Positions 7,411 to 16,920 of a stretch of 64,000 bases of DNA are shown piece after piece. The DNA comes from Oscillospiraceae bacterium (GTDB taxonomy: Bacteria > Bacillota > Clostridia > Oscillospirales > Acutalibacteraceae), in assembly GCA_015065765.1 (NCBI GenBank), contig SVPP01000011.1, positions 21,990-85,989 on the forward strand, written 5' to 3'. The notes beneath the pieces were generated by a model, which was not told where the DNA came from, ran no database searches, and saw nothing but the letters and a program-made list of their open reading frames with translations. The first letter of the stretch is position 1. Each line of letters begins with the position of its first letter. The translations under genes were made by a program, and so were the position numbers.

Positions 7411-8499
7411 TTACAGCATATCAATAATTTCCTGAAATTTCTTTGTATCACGTACAGAATCGAACTCGTCATGAATTAGCCATTTGTCGCGGAGTATTTC
7501 GCAAAGAGGGCGAGTATCAGAGGTTTCAAAATCAAGTCTTCTTTCTGTAATCTCGCCAACCAAAACAGCGCTATATTTCTGTACATCAGGGCGGTTGTCG
7601 AACGCCTTTGCTTCATCAACTGCCAGCTGCAGGTGCTTATACATATTGTCTGTATCTCCAATCAGTGCATATCTTTTGGCAATATCAAAATCAAGCCAAA
7701 CAGAACCCCAATTGTTGCTCGGACGCTTACCGTCAAGAATCAGTTTTTCTAACTCAAACAGTTTCTTTATAGCAATAAGTTCAGTTTCCACATCCACAAC
7801 ATCCGCATCAGCCAAAAGCCAGATAAACGAAAATAAAAGCTCATAACTATCTTTAATTGCCTTTTGTAAAAACGCAAGTTCTTCCGATTTCTCCAGTGCC
7901 CACCAGATGTGCATTTCACGGCACAGCTCCATAGGCGGCAAAGTTTCATAAATTTTTCTGCCGATTTCTTTTCTGCCGTGCAGAATATGATTAAACGCAA
8001 GTCTTGCCGTTGCTTTAAGGCGGATATTCTGATCGGGACAATATCTCATAATCCTTTCGCCCAAAGCCGTAATTTCAGCATCGTACTTCTCCATATTATC
8101 TTCCCAATCAGGAATATTTCCTGAGTTATCTGTTGACCCGAACAAAGCATACATCAGCTTGTCAAGCAGCATATAATTATTGGGATATTCCGCAACACCT
8201 TCTCGTGCAATGTCAATACATTCCTCTATCTTACCCTTATTGATTGCTCTCTGAAATCGTTCGAGATATTCATCTACCTTTTTGTTTTCTGCAATATCAT
8301 CAACGCCTAAAAGTTTATCTGCTGTTATCTCAAAAATTTTTGATATTTCAGGTAAAAGCTCCATATCGGGGTAACATATTCCCGATTCCCAACGGGAAAC
8401 AGACTGAGCCGAAATGCCCAGCATTTCCGCAAGTTGCTCCTGAGTTATATCTTTTTGTTTTCTTAAAAATTTTATATTTTCTCCTATCGACAATTTCAT
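7411..8499 (-). CDS. XRE-family regulator with C-terminal helical repeats
   Basis: 362 aa. Residues 5-60 form a Cro/C1-type helix-turn-helix (IGENIKFLRKQKDITQEQLAEML, then SAQSVSRWESG). The remaining 300 residues are helical with regularly spaced aromatic and Leu residues, like TPR-type sensor domains of Clostridia regulators. Likely a cytoplasmic DNA-binding protein that senses a peptide or protein partner. An AAGAGGT site precedes the start. It is divergent from the GH27 gene, so that gene is a plausible target; nothing in the sequence proves it. Confidence 0.85.
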   Translation of the reverse strand: MKLSIGENIKFLRKQKDITQEQLAEMLGISAQSVSRWESGICYPDMELLPEISKIFEITADKLLGVDDIAENKKVDEYLERFQRAINKGKIEECIDIAREGVAEYPNNYMLLDKLMYALFGSTDNSGNIPDWEDNMEKYDAEITALGERIMRYCPDQNIRLKATARLAFNHILHGRKEIGRKIYETLPPMELCREMHIWWALEKSEELAFLQKAIKDSYELLFSFIWLLADADVVDVETELIAIKKLFELEKLILDGKRPSNNWGSVWLDFDIAKRYALIGDTDNMYKHLQLAVDEAKAFDNRPDVQKYSAVLVGEITERRLDFETSDTRPLCEILRDKWLIHDEFDSVRDTKKFQEIIDML

Positions 8500-8639
8500 A
8501 ATAAAAACCTCTTAAAAAATTTTGAAGTTACGTATCTTCTGTCAATAGTTTATAATTTTTATTATTCTTTTTCAACTACTCATCAATTGATATTTTTTAA
8601 CTAAGATAGTGAAAAAACTATATCCGATCAGAATAAGGG

Positions 8640-8668
8640 TTGTTTTTAGTTTATCCGGATGTTATAAT
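8640..8668 (+). promoter_or_regulatory. Promoter of the GH27 gene
   Basis: TTGTTT-N17-TATAAT, 32 bp upstream of the start codon. Confidence 0.65.
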
Positions 8669-8700
8669 GTCCATAACAAATGAAAAAGAGGTTGATTTAT

Positions 8701-10008
8701 ATGCATAAAAAATTAGCTCTCACTCCCCCTATGGGATGGAACAGTTGGGACTGCTACGGCGCTGCAGTAAATGAAGAACAGTTACTTGCCAATGCAGACT
8801 ATATGGCAGAGCACCTTAGGGAATACGGCTGGGAATATGTTGTCTGCGACATTCAGTGGTCAGAGCCTACTGCAAGTAGCTACGCTTACAATTATTTTGC
8901 TCCCCTTTGCATGGATGAATATTCAAGACTTATCCCCTCTGTTGAGCGTTTCCCCTCATCTGCGGACGGAAAGGGATTCAAACCTATTGCCGATTACATA
9001 CATTCCCTCGGTCTCAAATTCGGAATTCACATCATGAGAGGTATTCCCAGGCAAGCAGCACATCAGAACACCCCAATCAAGTGCGAAGGTGTTACCGCAA
9101 GAGATATTGCCCATCCGTCTTCTATCTGTGCATGGAATCCTGATATGTACGGACTTTTCACCGACAAAAAAGGTGCACAGGAATATTACGACTCAATCTT
9201 TGAACTTTATGCTTCATGGGACGTGGATTACATCAAGTGCGACGATATCGCAAACACAGAAATATTCCCCCACGACCCCTATTCTGCAAGAAAAGAAATT
9301 GAAATGATAAGAAAAGCCATTGATAAATGCGGAAGAGATATGGTTCTCAGCCTTTCTCCCGGTCCGGCACCCGTATGGGAGCATGAGCATCTTGCTTCTC
9401 ACGCTAACATGTGGCGAATGACAGGTGACTTCTGGGATGAGTGGAGCAAGCTCCATGCTATGTTTGAGCGTTGTTATACATGGCAGGAATATGTTCAGCC
9501 GGGCGCATGGCCTGATTGTGACATGCTTCCCTTGGGCAGAATCCAGAAAACTGAACAGCTCCCCGAATACAGAAACCGATACACACGCTTCACTCACGAT
9601 GAGCAGATAACTATGATGACTCTCTGGGGTATTTTCCGTTCACCTCTTATGATGGGCGGTGAAATGCGGGAAAACGATGAATTTACCCTCTCTCTTCTTC
9701 AGAACAGAGAACTTATCGATATGCACAAAAACTCCAGCGGTGCAAGACAGTTCAAGCGTGAAGAAACCGACGGCAAAGGTGAAATCATCTGGACGTCCAC
9801 AGGCGAAAATTGCAAATATGTTGCACTGTTCAACACAGATGACATTGACAGAGAAATCTGCTTTGATGTTACCGATATTTCAATCGGCGGTGTACAATAC
9901 AGCATCCGTGATATGTGGCTCCACGAAGAATATACAGTAACAGACGGTATGTTTTCTGCAAAAGTCAAGCCCCATGGTGCAAGATTGTTCAAAATAGAAA
10001 TAAAATAA
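8701..10008 (+). CDS. Glycoside hydrolase family 27 (alpha-galactosidase type)
   Basis: 435 aa from the ATG at 8701, which follows AGAGGTTG; the upstream in-frame start at 8680 lacks a site. The N-terminus LALTPPMGWNSWDCYG is diagnostic of GH27. YIKCDD contains the probable nucleophile Asp181, and RMTGDFWDEW the probable acid/base Asp243. The C-terminus forms the short beta-sandwich domain. The family cleaves terminal alpha-galactosides, or alpha-N-acetylgalactosamine or beta-arabinopyranose in some members, with retention. No signal peptide, so it works in the cytoplasm on imported oligosaccharides. Flanked by its own promoter and a bidirectional terminator; monocistronic. Confidence 0.92.
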   Translation: MHKKLALTPPMGWNSWDCYGAAVNEEQLLANADYMAEHLREYGWEYVVCDIQWSEPTASSYAYNYFAPLCMDEYSRLIPSVERFPSSADGKGFKPIADYIHSLGLKFGIHIMRGIPRQAAHQNTPIKCEGVTARDIAHPSSICAWNPDMYGLFTDKKGAQEYYDSIFELYASWDVDYIKCDDIANTEIFPHDPYSARKEIEMIRKAIDKCGRDMVLSLSPGPAPVWEHEHLASHANMWRMTGDFWDEWSKLHAMFERCYTWQEYVQPGAWPDCDMLPLGRIQKTEQLPEYRNRYTRFTHDEQITMMTLWGIFRSPLMMGGEMRENDEFTLSLLQNRELIDMHKNSSGARQFKREETDGKGEIIWTSTGENCKYVALFNTDDIDREICFDVTDISIGGVQYSIRDMWLHEEYTVTDGMFSAKVKPHGARLFKIEIK

Positions 10009-10022
10009 AACACAAAAACTCA

Positions 10023-10060
10023 GCTCCGACCTTGATTTCATCAAAGTCGGAGCCTTTTTA
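10023..10060. terminator. Bidirectional terminator between GH27 and thrS
   Basis: GCTCCGAC-CTTGAT-TTC-ATCAAA-GTCGGAGC followed by CTTTTTAATT on the plus strand. On the minus strand the hairpin is followed by TGAGTTTTTG. Confidence 0.85.
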
Positions 10061-10080
10061 ATTACTACTGTGAAAACAGT

Positions 10081-12024
10081 TTAACCTATAACCTTATCCT
10101 TGATTTCCTGAACAGCTTTTTCAGCAAATTCTGCAATTGTCATTGAACCGATATCGCCCTGTCCTCTCTTTCTGACAGAAACAGTGCCTTCTTCGGCTTC
10201 CTTGTCACCGATAACAAGCATGTAAGGAATCTTTTCAAGCTGTGCTTCACGAAGCTTGTAGCCAAGCTTTTCACTTCTTGTATCAACGTCGATTCTTTCA
10301 ACGCCTGCCTCTTCAAGAGCTTTCTTTACTGCATATGCTGCATCCTGATGTCTGTCAGCAATAGGAACAATTCTTACCTGCTCAGGTGAGAGCCAGATTG
10401 GGAATGCACCGGCATATTTTTCAATAAGAAGTGCAAGTGTTCTTTCGTAACAACCGATTGAAGTTCTGTGAATAATATAAGGATTCTTCTTTGTACCGTC
10501 ACGGTCAACATATTCCATGCCGAATTTTTCAGCAAGCATCTGGTCAATCTGGATTGTGATAAGTGTATCCTCTTTACCGAAAACATTCTTGATCTGAATA
10601 TCAAGCTTCGGGCCATAGAACGCAGCTTCACCGATACCCACTTTGTAGTTGATACCGATATCGTCAAGAATCTCTTTCATGATGCCCTGTGCTTCATCCC
10701 ACTGTTCTTTTGTTCCGATATATTTTTCTGTATCGTTGGGGTCCCACTGTGAGAAGCGATAAGAAACGTCGTCATAAAGACCGAGTGTTTTAAGCATAAA
10801 GATACAAAGGTCAAGACATCTCTTGAATTCATCGGCCAACTGTTCGGGAAGGCACATAAGATGACCTTCTGAAATTGTGAACTGACGAACACGGATAAGA
10901 CCATGCATTTCACCTGATGATTCATTTCTGAAAAGTGTTGATGTTTCAGCAAGTCTCATAGGAAGGTCTCTGTAAGATCTTGCACGATTGAGATATGCCT
11001 GATACTGGAAAGGACATGTCATGGGACGGAGTGCAAAAACTTCATCGTCCTTTTCTTCATCACCAAGTACGAACATACCGTCTTTGTAGTGATCCCAGTG
11101 ACCTGAGATTTTGTAAAGGTCACTCTTTGCCATAAGAGGAGTTTTTGTTCTCATCCAACCTCTTCTTGCTTCTTCGTCTTCAACGAATCTCTGGAGAAGC
11201 TGAACAATAATTGTTCCCTTAGGAAGAAGAATAGGAAGTCCCTGACCGATGCAGTCAACTGTTGTAAAAATTTCAAGCTCTCTGCCAAGCTTGTTGTGGT
11301 CACGCTTCTTTGCTTCTTCAAGCATTGTCAGATGTTCTTCAAGAAGTGATGATTTTGTGAAAGCTGTGCCGTAAATTCTCTGGAGCATTTTGTTGTTTGA
11401 ATCGCCTCTCCAGTAAGCACCTGTACATGAAGTAAGCTTGAAAGCCTTGATTCTGCCTGTATCGGGCACGTGAGGGCCTGCGCAAAGTTCAACAAATTCA
11501 CCCTGCTTGTAGAAAGAAATGTTTTCACCCTTGTCAGCGTGTTCCTTGATAAGCTCAATTTTGTAAGTTTCTCCCGCTTCTTCCATAAGCTTGATAGCCT
11601 CTTCGGGGCTGAGTTCAAACTTTTCAAGAGGAAGCTCTTCTTTGACGATTTTCTTCATCTCTGCTTCAATTTTTTCAAGAATTTCGGGAGTGAAAGAAAC
11701 TTCGCTGTCAAAGTCATAATAGAATCCGTTTTCAACAGAAGGACCAATTGTAAGCTTGGTATTCGGATAAAGGCGTTTTACTGCCTGAGCAAGAATATGT
11801 GATGCTGTATGTCTGAATGCCTTTTTGCCATCCTCATCGTCAAATGTTACAAACTCAAGCTCGCAATCTTCAGTGAGTTTTTCTCTTAAATCCTTAACCT
11901 CACCATTAATTCTGCAGACACACACTGCTTTGTAAAGACCTGCACCGATTGACTTTGCAACTTCCATTGCACTGATGCCGCTTTCAAACTCGCGTACGTC
12001 GTCTCTGAGTTTTACTTTAATCAT
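10081..12024 (-). CDS. thrS: Threonyl-tRNA synthetase
   Basis: 647 aa, the usual bacterial length. Order of domains: TGS (about 1-60), the editing/HxxxH domain starting HTASHILAQAVK near residue 72, the class II catalytic core with RPMTCPFQYQAYL and LFRNESSGEMHGLIRVRQF, and the C-terminal anticodon-binding domain (VRIVPIADRHQDAAYAV). It charges tRNA-Thr in the cytoplasm and edits Ser-tRNA. A GGAGAG site precedes the ATG. Expression is controlled by the T-box leader upstream. Confidence 0.98.
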   Translation of the reverse strand: MIKVKLRDDVREFESGISAMEVAKSIGAGLYKAVCVCRINGEVKDLREKLTEDCELEFVTFDDEDGKKAFRHTASHILAQAVKRLYPNTKLTIGPSVENGFYYDFDSEVSFTPEILEKIEAEMKKIVKEELPLEKFELSPEEAIKLMEEAGETYKIELIKEHADKGENISFYKQGEFVELCAGPHVPDTGRIKAFKLTSCTGAYWRGDSNNKMLQRIYGTAFTKSSLLEEHLTMLEEAKKRDHNKLGRELEIFTTVDCIGQGLPILLPKGTIIVQLLQRFVEDEEARRGWMRTKTPLMAKSDLYKISGHWDHYKDGMFVLGDEEKDDEVFALRPMTCPFQYQAYLNRARSYRDLPMRLAETSTLFRNESSGEMHGLIRVRQFTISEGHLMCLPEQLADEFKRCLDLCIFMLKTLGLYDDVSYRFSQWDPNDTEKYIGTKEQWDEAQGIMKEILDDIGINYKVGIGEAAFYGPKLDIQIKNVFGKEDTLITIQIDQMLAEKFGMEYVDRDGTKKNPYIIHRTSIGCYERTLALLIEKYAGAFPIWLSPEQVRIVPIADRHQDAAYAVKKALEEAGVERIDVDTRSEKLGYKLREAQLEKIPYMLVIGDKEAEEGTVSVRKRGQGDIGSMTIAEFAEKAVQEIKDKVIG

Positions 12025-12059
12025 ATTTATCTCTCCTTACATAGTTTATAAAATTAAAA

Positions 12060-12329
12060 ATAAAAAAGCCCATCCCTGAAAAAACAGGGATGAGCATAGT
12101 TTGCCCACGGTTCCACCCGTATTGCCACAAAAACGTGACCACTCAAAACCTTTTAACGCAAGGCATACGTTCACCTTAATCAACGCTTTCGGTGACTCTC
12201 GGGAGCGGTAACCGCTTTCATCTTTTTACATCCGATTACAGCCTATGTCGGACGCTCTCTGAAAAAAGACAACTGAAAACAGCCTTCTCCGTCAACGATT
12301 TTTCAATATTCATAGATAATTTTCAATAT
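12060..12329 (-). promoter_or_regulatory. T-box riboswitch of thrS
   Basis: On the minus strand the leader contains the T-box sequence GGGTGGAACCGTGGGCAAA (about 12100-12119) followed by a terminator hairpin CATCCCTG/CAGGGATG and TTTTTT (12062-12092). Further upstream is an AGAGAGC-starting Stem I. The likely specifier codon is ACC (Thr), complement of 12207-12209, placed just before GCTCCCGAG, which matches the usual motif 3' of T-box specifiers. Uncharged tRNA-Thr would stabilise the antiterminator and turn on thrS. Confidence 0.92.
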
Positions 12330-12335
12330 ACATAA

Positions 12336-12364
12336 ATTATATCACTCATATTTCCATCTGTCAA
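12336..12364 (-). promoter_or_regulatory. Promoter of the T-box-thrS transcript
   Basis: Perfect TTGACA-N17-TATAAT on the minus strand; transcription would begin near 12329. Confidence 0.85.
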
Positions 12365-12374
12365 GGATATTTAA

Positions 12375-12403
12375 TTGACTTTTTGTGAAATAACTGTTAT
12401 CAT
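12375..12403 (+). promoter_or_regulatory. Promoter of the GH3 gene
   Basis: TTGACT-N17-TATCAT, 36 bp before the GH3 start, divergent from the thrS promoter. Confidence 0.7.
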
Positions 12404-12439
12404 AATTGTGTAAATTTTCATGAAAGAAGGGTGACACAA

Positions 12440-14872
12440 ATGGCAGAAAACAAATATCAGGAAATTCTCAGCAAGATGACTCTTGAAGAAAAAGCAAGTC
12501 TCTGTGACGGACTTGACTATTGGCACAGCCAGCCCATAGAAAGATTAGGAATAAAATCAATCGCATTCAATGACGGCCCTCACGGAATCCGCAAAAAAGG
12601 CAACCCCGAAGAAAGCACCGATCTTCTCAAGGGCGTTCCCGCAATCTGCTTCCCTACAGCATCGGCAACCGCATGCTCATGGGACCCTGACCTTATATAC
12701 AGAATGGGTCAGGCTCTTGGAGACGAATGTCTTAAAGAACAGGTTTCAGTCCTGCTCGGCCCCGGCACAAATATAAAACGTTCACCTCTTTGCGGCAGAA
12801 ACTTTGAATATTTTTCAGAAGACGGTGTTCTTGCCGGTGAAATGTCTGCGGCATTTGTAAACGGTGTTCAGTCAAAAGGAATCGGCACATCTCTCAAACA
12901 TTTTGCTGCCAACAACCAGGAATCACGCAGAATGACAATCAACACAGTTGTTGATGAAAGAACACTGCGAGAAACATATCTTCTTCCCTTTGAAATCGCT
13001 GTGAAGAAAGCCCAGCCCTGGACAGTGATGTGCTGTTACAACCGCTTAAACGGATTTTACGGTGCTGAAAACAAATGGCTTCTCACAGATGTACTGCGTG
13101 ACGAATGGGACTATGAAAACCTTGTCATCACCGACTGGGGTGCTGAAAACGAGCGTGTTCCCGGACTTATTGCAGGTCAGGAAATCGAAATGCCCACATC
13201 TTCAGGTGAAGGCACACGTCTGATTGTGGAAGCTGTTAAAAACGGTACTCTTGATGAAAGTATTCTCGATACTGCCTGTGAAAGAATTCTCAAGCTTGTT
13301 GACAAAGGTGTACAGAGTCTTGGTGAATATACATACGACCCTGCAGAACATCACAAGCTTGCTCGTGAAATCGCAGGTCAGTGTATGGTTCTCATGAAGA
13401 ATGATAATGGTCTTCTTCCTCTTAAGAAAGATGCAAACATTGCCGTTATCGGTGAAATGGCAAAAGAGCCTCGCTATCAGGGTGCCGGTTCATCACTTAT
13501 CAATCCTATCACTCTTGACTCTGCATATTCCACACTGCAGGATATGGGTATTAAATTCAATTACGCGCAAGGTTATTCAACCAAGAAAAAAGGCAGAAAG
13601 AGTGACGACTTCTATATTTCCGAAGCTGTCAACACTGCTAAGAATGCCGACGTTGCACTTCTCTTTATCGGTCTTACCGATGAATTTGAAACCGAGGGCA
13701 ACGACAGAAAACACCTTCATATTCCCGAACTTCACAACAAGCTGGTTGAAGAAGTCCTTAAAGTCAATAAAAATGTTGTTGTTGTGCTTTCAGGCGGTGC
13801 GTCAATCGAGATGCCCTGGGCAGACAATGTTCCTGCAATTCTCAATATGTTCCTTACAGGTCAGGCAGGCGGAAGTGCTGTTTGCGATGTTCTTTTCGGT
13901 GATGTGAACCCAAGCGGTAAGCTCGCTGAAACATATCCCCTTGCACTTGAAGACAATTCAAGCTACAACTATTTCCCCGGCACATCTGTTTCTGTTGAAT
14001 ACAGAGAAGGAATTTATGTTGGCTACAAATATTATGACACTGCAAACAAAGAAGTTCGTTTTCCGTTTGGTCATGGTCTTTCATACACAACATTCGAATA
14101 CAGTGACGTGAAAGTTTCTGCAGATAAAATCAAAGACACAGATTCTGTTACAGTTTCATTTAAAATCAAAAACACAGGTGATGTTGACGGTGCAGAGGTT
14201 GCTCAGGTTTATGTAAGCGACGTTGAAAGCACAATTTACCGTCCTGTAAAAGAGCTCAAAGGCTTTAAGAAGGTTTTCCTTAAAGCAGGAGAAGAAATAG
14301 AAGTTTCAATCACTCTTGACAAGCGTGCTTTTGCTTATTACAACGTAAATCTTCACGATTGGCACGTTGAAAGCGGTGACTTCAGAATCCTTGTGGGTGC
14401 TTCAAGCCGTGATATAAAACTGGAAACAGCTGTTTTTGTAGAATCAACTGTTGACGCTGAAATTCCCGATTACAGAAAGACTGCTCCTTGTTATTACGGT
14501 GCAGACATTACAAAAGTTACAGACGATGAATTTGTTGCCGTTTACGGTGCTGAACTTCCTCCCTCACAGAGAGACAAGAGTCAGCCTCTCACAATCCTCA
14601 ACACCCTTGAAGATGCAGCAGACGGCAAATGGGGCGGAAGACTCAACAGACTTCTCAAAAAGTTCCTCGGCACAGAAACACTTATGGGTGCGGTTGCACT
14701 TCAGACTCCGATTAAAAACTTTATTTCTATGAGTTTTGGTCTCTTCAGCCCTGAAATGGCAAAAGGTCTTCTTATTATTCTCAACGAAGACAAGATGTGG
14801 AAAGGTCTCAGAATTATTTTCAAAGGCATACCGAATCTTATCAAAAATCTCGGCAAATTAAAACAAATCTAA
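12440..14872 (+). CDS. Glycoside hydrolase family 3 (beta-glucosidase type)
   Basis: 810 aa from the ATG at 12440, with AAGGG 9 bp upstream. N-terminal barrel: NDGPHGIRKKG, GPGTNIKRSPLCGRNFEYFSEDG, and LVITDWGAENER with the nucleophile Asp232. A second alpha/beta domain follows (MVLMKNDNGLLPLKK), then the fibronectin-III-like domain (EVAQVYVSDVESTIYRPVKELKGF). About 120 extra residues at the C-terminus are helical and basic (ending GIPNLIKNLGKLKQI), with no known function. The family cleaves terminal beta-linked glucose, xylose or related sugars. No signal peptide, so cytoplasmic. A terminator-like hairpin separates it from the GH20 gene 46 bp downstream. Confidence 0.93.
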   Translation: MAENKYQEILSKMTLEEKASLCDGLDYWHSQPIERLGIKSIAFNDGPHGIRKKGNPEESTDLLKGVPAICFPTASATACSWDPDLIYRMGQALGDECLKEQVSVLLGPGTNIKRSPLCGRNFEYFSEDGVLAGEMSAAFVNGVQSKGIGTSLKHFAANNQESRRMTINTVVDERTLRETYLLPFEIAVKKAQPWTVMCCYNRLNGFYGAENKWLLTDVLRDEWDYENLVITDWGAENERVPGLIAGQEIEMPTSSGEGTRLIVEAVKNGTLDESILDTACERILKLVDKGVQSLGEYTYDPAEHHKLAREIAGQCMVLMKNDNGLLPLKKDANIAVIGEMAKEPRYQGAGSSLINPITLDSAYSTLQDMGIKFNYAQGYSTKKKGRKSDDFYISEAVNTAKNADVALLFIGLTDEFETEGNDRKHLHIPELHNKLVEEVLKVNKNVVVVLSGGASIEMPWADNVPAILNMFLTGQAGGSAVCDVLFGDVNPSGKLAETYPLALEDNSSYNYFPGTSVSVEYREGIYVGYKYYDTANKEVRFPFGHGLSYTTFEYSDVKVSADKIKDTDSVTVSFKIKNTGDVDGAEVAQVYVSDVESTIYRPVKELKGFKKVFLKAGEEIEVSITLDKRAFAYYNVNLHDWHVESGDFRILVGASSRDIKLETAVFVESTVDAEIPDYRKTAPCYYGADITKVTDDEFVAVYGAELPPSQRDKSQPLTILNTLEDAADGKWGGRLNRLLKKFLGTETLMGAVALQTPIKNFISMSFGLFSPEMAKGLLIILNEDKMWKGLRIIFKGIPNLIKNLGKLKQI

Positions 14873-14876
14873 AACG

Positions 14877-14904
14877 AAAGGGTTGCTTTGTGCGACCCTT
14901 TTTT
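14877..14904 (+). terminator. Terminator-like hairpin between GH3 and GH20
   Basis: AAGGGTTGC/GCGACCCTT with a 5-nt loop and a run of T. It may attenuate read-through into the GH20 gene, for which no separate promoter is evident. Confidence 0.7.
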
Positions 14905-14917
14905 AAAAGGTGTTTTT

Positions 14918-16318
14918 ATGAATAACAAATTACCTCTTATACCCTATCCGAACAATATAGAATTTTTTCAAAGCAAAAGTAATATAAATTTTTCTGAAAT
15001 CACCTTTGAAAAAGTTGAAAATATTTTTCAGAAAGATGAATATGAAATCGAAATAAGAAACGGAAAAATTTCTGTAAAATTTTCAGAAGATGAAGGAAAA
15101 TTTTACGCAGAAAAAACTCTTGCGCAATTAAAAAATTCTGAAGAAAAAATTCCCGACTGCATCATAAAAGACAAGCCTCAGTTTTCACACAGAGGTTTCA
15201 TGCTTGACCCATGCAGACACTTTTTCACAGTAGAAGAAATCAAAAAAATCATTGATGCTGCAGCTTATCTTAAGATGAATGTTTTCCACTGGCATCTGAG
15301 TGATGATCAGGGTTTCCGCATCGAAAGCAAAAAGTTTCCTCTTTTAAATGAAATCGGCTCTCACAGAAAAAATTCACTTTTCGGAGGCACAAACGAGGGA
15401 AAACCTCACGGCGGATTCTTCACTCACGAAGAAATAAAAGATGTTGTTTCTTACTGCAAAGAAAGACATATCGATGTAATTCCCGAGATTGATTTACCCG
15501 GTCACACAATTGCAATTATTGCATCTTATCCTGAGCTCTCATGTAAAAAAGAAAAAATTGACGTTTGCATGAAGCAAGGAATTTTCCCTGAAATTCTTTG
15601 CGCGGGAAATGAAAAAGTTTATGAGTTTTTGTTTGAACTTCTGGATGAAATTATCCCTCTTTTTCCGTCACAATATTTTCACATCGGCGGTGACGAAGTA
15701 CCGAAAACAAATTGGAAAAAGTGTGAATGCTGCAAGAAAAAACTTGAAGAAGAAAATCTTAAAAATTTTGATGAGCTTCAGGGTTACTTTATGAACAGAA
15801 TTGCAGAATTTCTCTCTTCAAGAAACAAAACTCCCATCATGTGGAACGAAACTCTTAAGAGCAAAAAAATCAGCACGGAAAACACAGTCATTCAGCACTG
15901 GCTTCATGACAAAAAAATTATGAAGGATTTTATTGCTGACGGAGGAAAATATGTTGAGTCTGACTTTTTCCATTTTTATTCAGACTACCCTTATCACATG
16001 ACACCGCTGAAAAAAGTTTATTCTTATACGGCGGAAAAATCAGAAAATCTTTCAGGCATAGAGATGCCTGCATGGTCTGAATACATAAGAGATTTTGACA
16101 AGCTCTCATATATGCTTTTTCCGAGAATCTGTGCAGTAGCAGAAATCGGATGGACTGAAAACCAAAACAAGGATTACGAAAGATTTTATAAAAACTTAAA
16201 ATATTTCTATTCTTATTTTAAGACTCAAGGCATAAATCCTGCCAGCCTTAAAGTTGTAAATCCCAATACACTTAAACGTCTTGGCGGCACAATAAAATAT
16301 TGGTGTTCAAAAAGATAA
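14918..16318 (+). CDS. Beta-N-acetylhexosaminidase, glycoside hydrolase family 20
   Basis: 466 aa from the ATG at 14918, which has AAAAGGTG; an in-frame TTG at 14888 lies within the preceding hairpin. The small N-terminal GH20b domain is followed by the barrel with FMLDPCRHFF, FHWHLSDDQGFRIE and the catalytic Asp259-Glu260 pair in HIGGDEVPK. WNETL and PAWSEYIRDF complete the active site. The enzyme removes terminal beta-linked GlcNAc or GalNAc by substrate-assisted catalysis. No signal peptide, so it acts inside the cell. Likely co-expressed with the GH3 gene. Unusually rich in Lys and AAA/GAA codons compared with GH3. Confidence 0.93.
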   Translation: MNNKLPLIPYPNNIEFFQSKSNINFSEITFEKVENIFQKDEYEIEIRNGKISVKFSEDEGKFYAEKTLAQLKNSEEKIPDCIIKDKPQFSHRGFMLDPCRHFFTVEEIKKIIDAAAYLKMNVFHWHLSDDQGFRIESKKFPLLNEIGSHRKNSLFGGTNEGKPHGGFFTHEEIKDVVSYCKERHIDVIPEIDLPGHTIAIIASYPELSCKKEKIDVCMKQGIFPEILCAGNEKVYEFLFELLDEIIPLFPSQYFHIGGDEVPKTNWKKCECCKKKLEEENLKNFDELQGYFMNRIAEFLSSRNKTPIMWNETLKSKKISTENTVIQHWLHDKKIMKDFIADGGKYVESDFFHFYSDYPYHMTPLKKVYSYTAEKSENLSGIEMPAWSEYIRDFDKLSYMLFPRICAVAEIGWTENQNKDYERFYKNLKYFYSYFKTQGINPASLKVVNPNTLKRLGGTIKYWCSKR

Positions 16319-16352
16319 ATTATCGAAAAATCCCCTCTGCCACTATGTGACA

Positions 16353-16378
16353 TCTCCCCTTGCTTTTTCAAGGGGAGA
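16353..16378. repeat. Short palindrome TCTCCCCTTG/CAAGGGGAGA
   Basis: A 10-bp perfect stem with a 6-nt loop, of the kind found in dispersed palindromic repeats of Clostridia genomes. It lacks a T-run, so it is a poor terminator. Only one copy is seen here. Confidence 0.45.
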
Positions 16379-16424
16379 CGCTTCATCAACAACACTTTGC
16401 AATGCATTTTTAAATAACCTAAAA

Positions 16425-16462
16425 CCGCTGAAGTCATTTAAAACTTCAGCGGTTATTTTTTA
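16425..16462 (+). terminator. Terminator after the GH20 gene
   Basis: CCGCTGAAGT/ACTTCAGCGG stem followed by TTATTTTTTATTTT, between the convergent GH20 and luxS genes. Confidence 0.8.
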
Positions 16463-16915
16463 TTTTGTGGGATATTCAAGATTTGTGTAATCAGTTAAAA
16501 CCTCTACCATATCAGCAGCATCAATTTTTGCCTGAGCTAAATCGTGGTCACGGTAGTTTCCGCATTCAACTGCGCTCACGCCGGGAATCTCACCTTCATA
16601 ATCTGCAATAAACTGAAACGCTTCTCTTGTAAGCTTAATTACATCCTGTCCGTCCATTCCGCGTGTGAGAAAATAACAACCTGTTCTGCAACCCATGGGA
16701 CCGAAATAAATTATGTTGTCTGTGAACTCTGAATTTCTCACATAAGTTGCAAAAAGATGCTCAATTGTATGGATTGAACCGTTTGTGAGAACTTCCTCTA
16801 CATTCGGTTTTCTCATTCTGATATCATAAGTTGTAACATCACCGTCAACACGTGATACATACATGCCCTTCGGTAAAATTGTGTGGTCAATTGTAAAACT
16901 TGCAATTTTTTTCAT
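16460..16915 (-). CDS. luxS: S-ribosylhomocysteine lyase
   Basis: 151 aa. The metal site is complete: His49 and His53 in SIHTIEHLF, and Cys118 in AVECGNYRDHD. The catalytic Cys76 is in GPMGCRTGCY and Glu52 is present. It splits S-ribosylhomocysteine to homocysteine and DPD, the precursor of autoinducer-2, in the activated methyl cycle. The partner nucleosidase gene is not in this window. It starts 5 bp after recG (GGAGTAAAAG before the ATG), so it is the last gene of the gls24-fakA-recG operon. Confidence 0.97.
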   Translation of the reverse strand: MKKIASFTIDHTILPKGMYVSRVDGDVTTYDIRMRKPNVEEVLTNGSIHTIEHLFATYVRNSEFTDNIIYFGPMGCRTGCYFLTRGMDGQDVIKLTREAFQFIADYEGEIPGVSAVECGNYRDHDLAQAKIDAADMVEVLTDYTNLEYPTK

Positions 16916-16920
16916 ATCTT

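Noticed and set aside
9214..9597. Long minus-strand open frame inside the GH27 gene
   Set aside because: Lies wholly within a clearly coding gene, has no ribosome site and resembles no protein; a shadow frame.
16353..16378. Terminator for the GH20 gene
   Set aside because: Strong stem but no T-run; the hairpin at 16425-16462 fits better.
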